Below, piece after piece: positions 15,314 to 22,635 of a stretch of DNA of 36,739 nucleotides; position 1 is the stretch's first letter; each line of letters opens with the position of its first letter. A model generated the notes under the pieces. The model searched no databases. It saw only the letters and a list, made by a program, of their open reading frames with translations, and was not told the origin of the DNA. The stretch is taken from contig JAHZKW010000021.1 of NCBI GenBank assembly GCA_022600175.1, positions 1 to 36,739 on the forward strand. The letters run 5' to 3'. A program made the position numbers and the translations under genes. This DNA is from Campylobacterota bacterium (GTDB taxonomy: Bacteria; Campylobacterota; Campylobacteria; Campylobacterales; QNZT01).

Positions 15314-16096
15314 CTACACAGCTAATAACGCACTAGAAGTCTCAAACACTGCCCAAATCGATCCTTTTATCGATAATGCCAAAATATCAAACTCACTTTT
15401 ATCTAGTGTCACGACTAATAAATTTTTTGCATCCAGAGCCAAGATTACCTCAACACTCTCTTCTGCTACTTCAATCTCTTGCACTTGACACAAGAGATAA
15501 TTCTTATTTGCTTCTCTATGAGATACTTGCTTCACAAGTTTAATCCATGAAGATTTAATCAAAATATAGAGCTCGCTATTTTGTTGAATATCAAGTTCTA
15601 TAAGGCTTTTTGTAGTAATCACGACCATCACCTCAACCTTAGGTGCAATTTTTAGTCTTATTTCTGCTCTAGTCTTAAATTTTTTAACCTCTATCACGCT
15701 ACCTTGTAGCTGATTTCTAGCACTGGTACGAAGGGTGAGTTTTGAAGTAAATGCAAGTAGCTTTTGAGGATCATCTGCATAGTCGCCTAATGCTTTAAAA
15801 AAAAGTGCTTGCGTCTGTTCAATCTGTTTATAGAGTATAATATATTCTCTACCTTTATCTGTTAAAACAGTACCCCCACCACCTTTACCACCAGTCTCCC
15901 TAACAACGATAGGTTCTGAAGAGAGTGCGTTCATCTCATTGACAGCATCCCAGGCTGCCTTATAACTCATCTTCATCACCTTCGCAGCTTTAGAGATAGA
16001 ACCCATACGATCAATTTGATCAAGAAGCTCTATACGCCCTTTACCAAAGTAACCTTTTTCTTTGTTCATAAACCATAGATTACTATGTAGTTCCAT
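15314..16096 (-). CDS. modE: Molybdate-responsive regulator ModE
   Basis: Transcription factor of 260 residues that represses molybdate uptake when bound to molybdate. The N-terminal winged helix-turn-helix (about 18-110) carries RIELLDQIDRMGSISKAAK, MSYKAAWDAVNEMN and the wing ETGGKGGGGTVLTDKGRE, the ModE signature. Two TOBE domains follow, at about 120-185 (TSARNQLQGSVIEVKKF) and 190-260 (NKNYLLCQVQEIEVAEE, ending SIKGSIWAVFETS). It is only 10 bases downstream of the aldo/keto reductase gene on the same strand and 134 bases upstream of the mod operon start, with a ModE operator between. Confidence 0.94.
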   Translation of the reverse strand: MELHSNLWFMNKEKGYFGKGRIELLDQIDRMGSISKAAKVMKMSYKAAWDAVNEMNALSSEPIVVRETGGKGGGGTVLTDKGREYIILYKQIEQTQALFFKALGDYADDPQKLLAFTSKLTLRTSARNQLQGSVIEVKKFKTRAEIRLKIAPKVEVMVVITTKSLIELDIQQNSELYILIKSSWIKLVKQVSHREANKNYLLCQVQEIEVAEESVEVILALDAKNLLVVTLDKSEFDILALSIKGSIWAVFETSSALLAV

Positions 16097-16106
16097 TGTA
16101 TAATCC

Positions 16107-17318
16107 TTAGCAATCTAACACAGTATCAACATAACTTTGTGTTCGCATACCTACTAAAATAACATCTATCTCTTCATGCCCTGCAAGCCAATTTAAAGCG
16201 CTACATGAAAGCACTTCTCCTATCTCTACTCCTCTCTCACTTAACATCTCTTTAGTTTTAAGACTACAAAGGTATTTCACCTCTTTAAAATAGCTTGCTA
16301 AAAAAATATCAACTGATTTTCTTACTGATAATTGTAAATCTTTATCTAATCTTTGGAAGATCGATTTTAAAAAAGGTACAGCTTTAGTATAAACAATCTG
16401 CTCAGCACTCCCTATCCAACTAAACTTTGTTTTCATGTTATCAAGATCCATAATCACACTTCTCAGCTCACTCAACGCATACTGATCAGCCACTAAAAGT
16501 ATATTTTCAAGATCTTCTGCGTAGGCTTTGTTTGGAGCATATGATGCTAACCTATGCATACTTTTTCCATCAAATGCATTCAATGGACGATTGACAAATA
16601 CCCGCAAGCCTTCTGCTTTTGCCCATTTTGCACATTTGAGTCCTTCTGTTTCAAATAGGTTGATAGGGAGTTGCACTACCTGAAAATGGTGTTGCGAGTT
16701 CTCTGCTTCTTGGGCTGCTTTTTGCGCTAAGTTGACTAAATCAGTATAGGGTAAAAAGTGTAGATCGTCCACCACTTTTGCAAAACTATTCGAACTCACT
16801 CCATAAGCCTTGATTCGTCCTTTTTTTACCTCTTGCTCTAATGCAACAAAAGCACCGTAAATACGTTCCATCATGATAGTTTGATGTTGCTTTTTATCTG
16901 ATTCATTTTTAACTGTATACATCAAATAATACTCAGGATTATGTAAGAGATAAGTATCGAGATAATCAGTCTGTAACCTTTGTAAAGATTGTGTCAACTG
17001 ATCTCTCATAAAATCGGGGTGAATAGAATGATAACACCCTTCTTGATAACGTACAACATCCTCAATCTCCATTCCATCACGATAACATTTCATATTTTGA
17101 CCTTGGATATAGCCAAATTTGCTCACGATCTGAAGCTCCTGCCTCGAAAAAGATTGAATCACATTCCCTATCAAAGTTTCTGCATGCGTATCGGTATAAT
17201 TACTAGAAGTATCAATCACACAAATACCACGCCTTAAAGCATGAGACAATGCAGCTTCATGTGTTTGATTTGTGTCGGTAATACGATAGGTACCATACCC
17301 TATTTTTTCAGGCTTCAT
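16107..17318 (-). CDS. Aldo/keto reductase with long C-terminal extension
   Basis: Predicted NADPH-dependent oxidoreductase, 403 residues. The AKR catalytic tetrad is visible as Asp36 and Tyr41 (VIDTSSNYTDTHAE), Lys67 (IVSKFGY) and His126 (YLLHNPEYY). The barrel continues to VFVNRPLNAF near residue 250. Typical AKRs are about 320 residues; here a helical stretch of ~130 residues follows before the final INWLAGHEEID-like NADPH-binding strand, ILVGMRTQSYVD. AAGGAG is 4 bases before the ATG. It is 10 bases upstream of modE and probably in the same mRNA, although no link to molybdenum is known for the family. Substrate unknown. Confidence 0.85.
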   Translation of the reverse strand: MKPEKIGYGTYRITDTNQTHEAALSHALRRGICVIDTSSNYTDTHAETLIGNVIQSFSRQELQIVSKFGYIQGQNMKCYRDGMEIEDVVRYQEGCYHSIHPDFMRDQLTQSLQRLQTDYLDTYLLHNPEYYLMYTVKNESDKKQHQTIMMERIYGAFVALEQEVKKGRIKAYGVSSNSFAKVVDDLHFLPYTDLVNLAQKAAQEAENSQHHFQVVQLPINLFETEGLKCAKWAKAEGLRVFVNRPLNAFDGKSMHRLASYAPNKAYAEDLENILLVADQYALSELRSVIMDLDNMKTKFSWIGSAEQIVYTKAVPFLKSIFQRLDKDLQLSVRKSVDIFLASYFKEVKYLCSLKTKEMLSERGVEIGEVLSCSALNWLAGHEEIDVILVGMRTQSYVDTVLDC

Positions 17319-17337
17319 GATTCTCCTTATATGTACT

Positions 17338-17343
17338 TATAAT
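17338..17343 (+). promoter_or_regulatory. -10 element in the divergent AKR/helical-protein region
   Basis: TATAAT on the plus strand, about 115 bases upstream of the start codon at 17459. An inverted repeat ATTCAC-N7-GTGAAT at 17359-17377 lies just downstream and could be an operator for this divergent region. Confidence 0.4.
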
Positions 17344-17458
17344 TAATAGTTTAAGAACATTCACTCTATACGTGAATATTCTATATTTTTTATCCTATTT
17401 ACCGATATTGTACCTAAATAGATTACAGAATAATAAGAGTAAAGGAAGAGAAGTATCT

Positions 17459-18388
17459 ATGTTTAAAACGTTACAACTACATTCAAATCAAATTGAACTG
17501 GACAAACAAGAGATCTTAAAACGCTGGATGGCTTATGAACATGTCTATACAACACTGGACAAACATGATTTTCAAGTTGAATACTTTGTCAAACATTTTG
17601 GAATACGTGTACTCGACTATGCGTTAGGTGTTATACAAGAAGATAATGATTTAGGTGACTGTCCTGTCATTGGTGTATTACTCACGCTATTTCAAAAGAA
17701 AAATATCCCACTCGATGATATCTTTTTGATCTGTGTACACCTTAAAAACGCATTTCAACACTACCTTTTGGAGAAAGATCTTTTAACACACGCCACACTG
17801 AGTGAACTCAATCAAGTAATGGATCATAATTTTAAAGGAGTGATCGAAGTCTATACCCAAAAATATTATCAAACAAATACAGATACACAACCAGCATGTG
17901 TCATAGAAGAGGTACCTGAAGAGAAAAAAGTACTCAGTGCAAGAGATTATGCAAAAGAGAGTGAACTGGTATCAGACTTAATCCATGATCTTGATGAGTT
18001 AGATGATGAAGTACTCAATATTTTAGAAGATCACCAAACTTTTGATGCACACCTACAATCACGTTCACACCTACTTTTAACAAAATATAATAATGTGCTC
18101 AATAGTCTATATGAATTTCGTGAATTATCCTATATGCTCACGCTCATTATCCAACTTCTCGATAATGTTGATATTGAGCATAGTGAAGTTGTAGTAAAAG
18201 ACAATATTCATATCTATCTAAAATCCATTATTCAAGATCTTAAAAGCTGGAGAGAACAAGTCTTTATCAAGCAAAGTGCACAAGATATTCACTTTATGGA
18301 TCAAACCCTTTTAAGTTCAGCAACACAACTTGAAATAATGCTCATGCCTGAAAAAAATGTTGAGAGTTGTGAAATAGACTTTTTCTAA
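17459..18388 (+). CDS. Unrecognised helical cytoplasmic protein
   Basis: I do not recognise this 309-residue protein. The ATG at 17459 is preferred because AAAGGAAG lies upstream, although an earlier in-frame ATG (17372) exists. No signal peptide or membrane helix is seen. The N-terminal ~140 residues are mostly helical and could be a four- to six-helix sensor-like bundle (ILKRWMAYEHVYTTLDKHDF, VEYFVKHFGIRVLDYAL). An acidic hinge follows (EEVPEEKKVLSARDYAKE), then a long helical C-terminal half with LIHDLDELDDEVLNILEDH and ELSYMLTLIIQLLDNVD. It lies 61 bases upstream of the Sco-like gene and may share its transcript, which would place it near a redox/chemotaxis unit. Function unknown. Confidence 0.7.
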   Translation: MFKTLQLHSNQIELDKQEILKRWMAYEHVYTTLDKHDFQVEYFVKHFGIRVLDYALGVIQEDNDLGDCPVIGVLLTLFQKKNIPLDDIFLICVHLKNAFQHYLLEKDLLTHATLSELNQVMDHNFKGVIEVYTQKYYQTNTDTQPACVIEEVPEEKKVLSARDYAKESELVSDLIHDLDELDDEVLNILEDHQTFDAHLQSRSHLLLTKYNNVLNSLYEFRELSYMLTLIIQLLDNVDIEHSEVVVKDNIHIYLKSIIQDLKSWREQVFIKQSAQDIHFMDQTLLSSATQLEIMLMPEKNVESCEIDFF

Positions 18389-18449
18389 ATTAAAGCTTTT
18401 ATCTACTTATGACGATTTATGGAGTGTTAAAACCATATAAAGTGTCATA

Positions 18450-19058
18450 ATGAGTCTTACAAAAAAACTTTTTGGATCTTTTTTAATTCTCTTTTCACTC
18501 TTGGTTATTGTTATGATTGGACTTCCTCAAATCTACGCAAACAATGCTGCTGGCAGGATTGATAAAGAGATTACTGTAGATTTGAAGTTTTTAAACGGTG
18601 AAACGTCACCTGTTGTTTTGCTTTATTTTGGATATGTCGGATGTGAAACCATCTGCACACCAGCAATGAGTGAAATAAGTCAGATTTATAGAGCGTTAGA
18701 CCCAGATAAAACCGAAGTCTATTTTGTCAATCTTTTAGAACATTATGACAAAGAGTTGCCAACTCTTTTTGCCAAACATTTTCATAAAGATTTTCATGGA
18801 GTATATCTTACTAAAGAAGAGATTCTAAAAGTTGTCAATCAATTAAGAATCAACTATACCACTTCTTTAAGAGATATTTCACAGCTGAATCACTCAGGTT
18901 ATCTCTACCTTTTAGAAAAAAGTAGTGATAACCTGAGCTATCAACAAAAATATATGTACACCACAAGACCGTTTCACCAAGAGGCGATTATCAGTGATGT
19001 AAGATATATCACGCAACAAGGAATCACACATGACAAAACTCTTTCCGCATCTCGATAA
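18450..19058 (+). CDS. Sco1/SenC-family copper/thiol protein
   Basis: Membrane-anchored periplasmic thioredoxin-fold protein of 202 residues. One N-terminal helix (about 7-28) is followed by the Sco site [15 protein letters not shown] with Cys65 and Cys69 (CxxxC). His148 in [12 protein letters not shown] is the third copper ligand expected in Sco proteins. All three ligands are present, so copper delivery to a cytochrome oxidase or disulfide reductase activity is plausible. The usual Sco P after the second Cys is replaced (CT). The last 29 nt overlap the downstream chemoreceptor gene in another frame, so the pair is tightly coupled. No oxidase gene is nearby. Confidence 0.85.
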   Translation: MSLTKKLFGSFLILFSLLVIVMIGLPQIYANNAAGRIDKEITVDLKFLNGETSPVVLLYFGYVGCETICTPAMSEISQIYRALDPDKTEVYFVNLLEHYDKELPTLFAKHFHKDFHGVYLTKEEILKVVNQLRINYTTSLRDISQLNHSGYLYLLEKSSDNLSYQQKYMYTTRPFHQEAIISDVRYITQQGITHDKTLSASR

Positions 19059-20559
19059 AAAGTTATCAGAACAAGTCAGAACTGACTTAAAAGTTGACTT
19101 TGAAAAAGCTGATAAAACAATGTTAATCATCTCACTAGTCAGTTTTATAGGTGTAGCAACTCTGAGTGCTTATGCTTATAATACTTATATATTGGGACTT
19201 GTAGGTGGAGGGTTGGCTGCGGCGATCTCTCTTTTAGCTTACTTTATGTTTAAGGGTACTGTAATTTCAAGATCACTTTTTGGTATTGCATTTATGACCT
19301 ATCCCTCTATCATGGTACAACAACAAATGGGTATGATAGAGATGCACTTTGCCTACTTTTATATGGGTGCTTTTTTAGCAATCTATAAAGATATCACTCC
19401 ACTGCTCGCTGCAGCAGTAGCCGTCTCTATACATCACCTCTTTTTTACTTATCTCCAACTCAATGATGTTGAGATGATGGGAAGTCCAATTATGATCTTT
19501 GGTGGTGCTTGTACATGGAGTATTACTATGATACATATGGTGCTTTGGGTTGTCCAACTTATTGGGTTAGCCTATATCATACTAGGTATCTCTAAACAGT
19601 TTATTGCCAACAAACAATTTGAAGCTGAAGCATCAAACAATGTCAAAAAGATTAAAGATGAAGCTGCCTCCAACAAAGCAATCATAGATGAGACGATTAC
19701 GGTTGCACATAATGTACAAGATGGATACCTTAGTAAACGCATCACCAGTCATACATCAGATGAGACGATCAATAACCTCAAAAATGTGATCAATGAAATG
19801 CTTGATAATCTTGAAAAAGAGATAGGAAGTGATATCAATGAAATTGTGAGTAACCTGCATAGTTTTACACAAATGGACTTTACACAAAGCATCCAAAACG
19901 CTTCAGGAAAAGTAGAAACGATGACCAACCAACTAGGAAGAGACATCTCTAATATGCTACAAGAGAGTCGAGAAGAAGCAGAAGTCTTAAAACAAAACTC
20001 TGATCATCTTACCACTTTAGTACAACAACTCACAGATACAGCAGAAAAACAGAAAGAGAATCTAACCAACACGACAGACTCAATCAGCCATATCTCATCA
20101 AGTATCGAACAGACAATGAACCAATCTCAACTTGTTACAAATCAATCTGAAGATATTAAAAGTGTTGTCAATGTTATCAAAGATATTGCAGACCAAACAA
20201 ACCTACTCGCACTCAATGCGGCAATTGAAGCTGCACGTGCTGGTGAACATGGACGTGGATTTTCAGTTGTTGCTGATGAAGTTAGACAACTTGCTGAAAA
20301 AACCCAAAAATCACTCTCAGAAATCAATATTAGCATCAATACCTTAATACAATCAATCTCAGACATCAATACCAACATCTTAGATCAATCCAAAGGCACG
20401 GAAGAGATTAATGTTGCGATGGATAACCTCGGTATTGTTTCACAAGAAAATGTACATATTGGCACCAATGTCAATGATGTTGCTTCACGACTTGCAGATA
20501 CGTCAGAGAGGGTTCTCGCTGATATGATGCGTAAAAAATTTATAGGGCAAAGTGCTTAA
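19030..20559 (+). CDS. Methyl-accepting chemotaxis protein with intramembrane sensor
   Basis: Chemoreceptor of 509 residues. The start is supported by AAGGA seven bases before the ATG, even though it lies within the sco gene. About six membrane helices (30-190) form the sensor, with no large periplasmic domain. They contain [18 protein letters not shown] and [14 protein letters not shown], a His-bearing pattern seen in a known group of MCPs. A HAMP-like linker (about 205-265) leads to the long coiled-coil signalling domain, with the tip [20 protein letters not shown] and [15 protein letters not shown]. No C-terminal CheR-binding pentapeptide is seen. The coupling to a Sco-type protein suggests sensing of copper, redox state or a respiratory signal (inference). 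Confidence 0.92.
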   Translation: MTKLFPHLDKKLSEQVRTDLKVDFEKADKTMLIISLVSFIGVATLSAYAYNTYILGLVGGGLAAAISLLAYFMFKGTVISRSLFGIAFMTYPSIMVQQQMGMIEMHFAYFYMGAFLAIYKDITPLLAAAVAVSIHHLFFTYLQLNDVEMMGSPIMIFGGACTWSITMIHMVLWVVQLIGLAYIILGISKQFIANKQFEAEASNNVKKIKDEAASNKAIIDETITVAHNVQDGYLSKRITSHTSDETINNLKNVINEMLDNLEKEIGSDINEIVSNLHSFTQMDFTQSIQNASGKVETMTNQLGRDISNMLQESREEAEVLKQNSDHLTTLVQQLTDTAEKQKENLTNTTDSISHISSSIEQTMNQSQLVTNQSEDIKSVVNVIKDIADQTNLLALNAAIEAARAGEHGRGFSVVADEVRQLAEKTQKSLSEINISINTLIQSISDINTNILDQSKGTEEINVAMDNLGIVSQENVHIGTNVNDVASRLADTSERVLADMMRKKFIGQSA

Positions 20560-20561
20560 AG

Positions 20562-20598
20562 ATATCAAGACTCATATCAGAGTCTTGATATACTTTTT
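20562..20598 (+). terminator. Terminator after the chemoreceptor gene
   Basis: Perfect 12-bp stem ATATCAAGACTC/GAGTCTTGATAT with a 6-nt loop, then ACTTTTTC. It starts three bases after the stop codon. Confidence 0.85.
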
Positions 20599-20801
20599 CA
20601 AGAGTTATTCACACTGTGAATAACAGCTTTGTATTCAATTTGTAATAATACAAAATATTTGTCAAAATATTAAATCAAAAAAATAATTTTAAAAATATGA
20701 ATACTCAATGACTTTTTTATGGTGTGAATAAACTCTAATAATCAATTTAAAACAAATCGTTGTATTAAGACTCTGGTTTGATATCAAATGAAAAAAGTAA
20801 G
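20599..20801. other. AT-rich palindrome-dense intergenic region
   Basis: No gene is visible. It holds a perfect 21-bp odd palindrome (20604-20624, arms GTTATTCACA and TGTGAATAAC), a TTTGTA-ATAA-TACAAA palindrome (20639-20654) and AATATTT-N4-AAATATT (20654-20671). A further TGTGAATAA lies at 20723-20731, and a TTTGATATCAAA palindrome at 20777-20788. TTATTCACA fits the DnaA-box consensus TTWTNCACA, giving three such sites around a very AT-rich stretch. Confidence 0.6.
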
Positions 20802-20889
20802 TGGCCGGGAGAGGGAGATTCGAACTCCCGGAGGTATGACCCTCGCTGGTTTTCAAGACCAGTGCATTCAACCGCTCTGCCATCTCCCG
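20802..20889 (-). tRNA. tRNA-Ser (UGA)
   Basis: Class II tRNA of 88 nt including an encoded CCA. The acceptor is CGGGAGA/TCTCCCG, the anticodon loop CTTGAAA has anticodon TGA, and the T-loop is GTTCGAATC. A long variable arm is present. It is the last tRNA of the Gly-Leu-Cys-Ser operon and is followed by a T-rich run. Confidence 0.96.
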
Positions 20890-20913
20890 ACATTAGAAAG
20901 AAAACATATAAAG

Positions 20914-20988
20914 TGGAGGCGACACCCGGATTTGAACCGGGGATCAGAGCTTTGCAGGCTCCTGCCTTAGCCACTTGGCTATATCGCC
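20914..20988 (-). tRNA. tRNA-Cys (GCA)
   Basis: 75 nt with encoded CCA. The acceptor is GGCGATA/TGTCGCC (one G-T pair), the anticodon loop CTGCAAA has anticodon GCA, and the T-loop is GTTCAAATC. Third in the tRNA operon. Confidence 0.96.
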
Positions 20989-21009
20989 ATTTTATATATT
21001 TTTAATTAG

Positions 21010-21097
21010 TGGTGCCCGGGGCCGGACTTGAACCGGCACAGCTGCAATAGCCGGGGGATTTTAAGTCCCCTGTGTCTACCAATTCCACCACCCGGGC
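21010..21097 (-). tRNA. tRNA-Leu (UAA)
   Basis: 88 nt, class II, with encoded CCA. The acceptor is GCCCGGG/CCCGGGC, the anticodon stem-loop GGGGA-CTTAAAA-TCCCC has anticodon TAA, and a long variable arm is present. Second in the operon. Confidence 0.96.
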
Positions 21098-21133
21098 TTA
21101 ATTTGGACACTACACTAATTTCTACTTAAATTA

Positions 21134-21208
<75 letters not shown>

Positions 21209-21227
21209 ATACCATTTAAGAGCGGAA

Positions 21228-21256
21228 ATTATAGCTAAAAAAATATTAATTGTAAA
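21228..21256 (-). promoter_or_regulatory. Promoter of the tRNA operon
   Basis: Minus-strand TTTACA (21251-21256) and TATAAT (21228-21233) with an ideal 17-nt spacer, placing the start about 12 bases before tRNA-Gly. Unlike most promoters here, it has a recognisable -35, as expected for strong stable-RNA transcription. Confidence 0.75.
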
Positions 21257-21437
21257 GAGTATTTGTTATGATTTTTCAAAAAAGTCTATAATCTTCAAAA
21301 TTATCAACATATCATCCATCTATTTATCCCTTTTGACCGAAACAAATACGCCATGATCTAGCTTTACAGTCATAATAACCATAACAACCATTTACATACG
21401 TTAACATTATGTTGATTAGCCATTTTCATACTTGCTT

Positions 21438-21443
21438 TATACT
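21438..21443 (+). promoter_or_regulatory. Candidate -10 for the Spy/CpxP-like gene
   Basis: TATACT about 45 bases before the ATG at 21489. Upstream, TTAACAT-T-ATGTTGA (21401-21415) is a near-perfect palindrome and TTTACA occurs at 21363 and 21391; any could be the response-regulator site. Between 21257 and 21400 I see no gene. Confidence 0.4.
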
Positions 21444-21488
21444 TACCTTATCACTTTTAAAGTGAAAAACAATTTTTTGGAGACTATT

Positions 21489-21890
21489 ATGAAAAAAAGT
21501 ATTATTTCAGGTTTGGTTATTATATCAGTAACAACGGCAAGTCTTATGGCATATGGACCAAAAGGAGATTGTAAAGGATTTGGGAACAAACCAAAAATCA
21601 TCAAAGTTTTAAAACAACTTGACCTCACTGATGCACAAAAAGAGATCTTAAAAGAGATGAAAACAGCAAAAAAAGAGCAACGTCAAAAAATGCGTGAAGA
21701 GATGAGAACAACTGGTACCGATATGGGACAGTACTTTAGTGATACAGGATTTAATAAGAGCGCATTTGTATCAGACAAGACAACAAAGATCCAAACACGT
21801 GTTAACCAAAAAGCTGATCATATAGAAAAGATCTATAATATGCTTGATGATACACAAAAACAGGAGTTTGTTAAACTTATACAAGAGTAA
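21489..21890 (+). CDS. Spy/CpxP-like periplasmic stress protein
   Basis: Periplasmic helical protein of 133 residues. The start is the ATG at 21489 behind TTGGAGAC; the frame is open upstream but there is no ribosome site. The signal peptide MKKSIISGLVIISVTTASLMAYG is followed by two LTxxQ-type motifs. The first is LDLTDAQKEILKEM (44-57), and a degenerate second, LDDTQKQEFVKLI, lies near the C-terminus, the hallmark of Spy/CpxP/CnrX-like proteins. The central region is Lys/Arg/Met rich. It directly precedes an OmpR-type regulator and a kinase, the same layout as cpxP-cpxRA, so it may act as chaperone or feedback sensor for that kinase (inference). Confidence 0.83.
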   Translation: MKKSIISGLVIISVTTASLMAYGPKGDCKGFGNKPKIIKVLKQLDLTDAQKEILKEMKTAKKEQRQKMREEMRTTGTDMGQYFSDTGFNKSAFVSDKTTKIQTRVNQKADHIEKIYNMLDDTQKQEFVKLIQE

Positions 21891-21903
21891 TACCTCTTTA
21901 CCC

Positions 21904-21931
21904 TATCCACTGACCATGAGGTCCGTGGATA
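21904..21931 (+). terminator. Hairpin between the Spy-like and regulator genes
   Basis: Stem TATCCAC/GTGGATA, one mismatch, then GACC-ATGA-GGTC tetraloop. No T-run follows, so it may allow partial read-through or protect the upstream mRNA. Confidence 0.5.
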
Positions 21932-21939
21932 GATAAACT

Positions 21940-21948
21940 TGTTATAAT
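21940..21948 (+). promoter_or_regulatory. Extended -10 promoter for the two-component genes
   Basis: TGTTATAAT, a perfect extended -10, lies 21 bases before the GTG start of the response regulator gene. Confidence 0.6.
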
Positions 21949-21969
21949 ATAGTTTTATAGGAGTATAAC

Positions 21970-22635
21970 GTGACCCAAATCTTACTGATCGAAGATGACC
22001 CTGAAATTACCGAACTACTATCACGCTTTTTAAGCCAGTACAATCTAGAGATCAATGGTGTAGAAACACCAAGCAGTGCTCTTAATAGCTTAAAAATAGA
22101 CCATTATGACCTTATCATCTTAGATCTTTCACTTCCAGAGATGGATGGCATGGAACTTTGCAAACTCATCCGTAAAGAGTATGACACCCCTATCATCATC
22201 TCTTCTGCAAGGAGTGATTTAGGTGATAAAGTGATGGGCTTAGAACTTGGTGCTGATGACTATTTGCCAAAACCCTACGAACCACGTGAACTCGTAGCAC
22301 GTATACAAACAGTACTCAGACGTTATAAAAAGATAGAATCAACAGATCAAGGATCATTTATCATCAATGAGGAGAAAATGCAAATCACTCATGATGAAAC
22401 GGTACTCGACCTTACACTCGCAGAGTATGAAATACTCAGACTTTTTATCCTAAAAAAAGGGATGGTGATTTCAAGAGACTATATAGCAAACAATGTTGAA
22501 GCGATAGGTTGGGAAAGTAGTGACAGAAGCATCGATGTTATTATCAGTAGGATTAGACATAAATTAGCACATGATGACACCCAAGCCTATATTAAAACGG
22601 TACGTGGTGCTGGATATAAATTTATTGGTGCATAA
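21970..22635 (+). CDS. OmpR-family response regulator
   Basis: DNA-binding response regulator of 221 residues. The start is GTG behind AGGAG with six-base spacing. Receiver landmarks are Asp9/Asp10 (LIEDDPE), phospho-acceptor Asp52 (LIILDLSLPEMDG) and Lys101 (YLPKPYEP). The C-terminal winged helix (about 130-221) has LTLAEYEILRLFI and SIDVIISRIRHKL, then KTVRGAGYKF, the OmpR/PhoB type. It resembles HP0166 (ArsR) of Helicobacter pylori in type. TAATG overlap with the downstream kinase gene makes the pair one translational unit. The Spy/CpxP-like gene upstream is the most likely target. Confidence 0.93.
   Translation: MTQILLIEDDPEITELLSRFLSQYNLEINGVETPSSALNSLKIDHYDLIILDLSLPEMDGMELCKLIRKEYDTPIIISSARSDLGDKVMGLELGADDYLPKPYEPRELVARIQTVLRRYKKIESTDQGSFIINEEKMQITHDETVLDLTLAEYEILRLFILKKGMVISRDYIANNVEAIGWESSDRSIDVIISRIRHKLAHDDTQAYIKTVRGAGYKFIGA

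Noticed and set aside
20604-20731. Full chromosomal origin oriC
   Set aside because: DnaA-box-like sites and AT-rich DNA are present, but no dnaA, dnaN or gyrB is next to them, so only a weaker DnaA-related element is proposed.
20777-20788. TTTGATATCAAA palindrome as terminator of the tRNA operon
   Set aside because: It lies past the T-run after tRNA-Ser and has no loop for a stable RNA hairpin.
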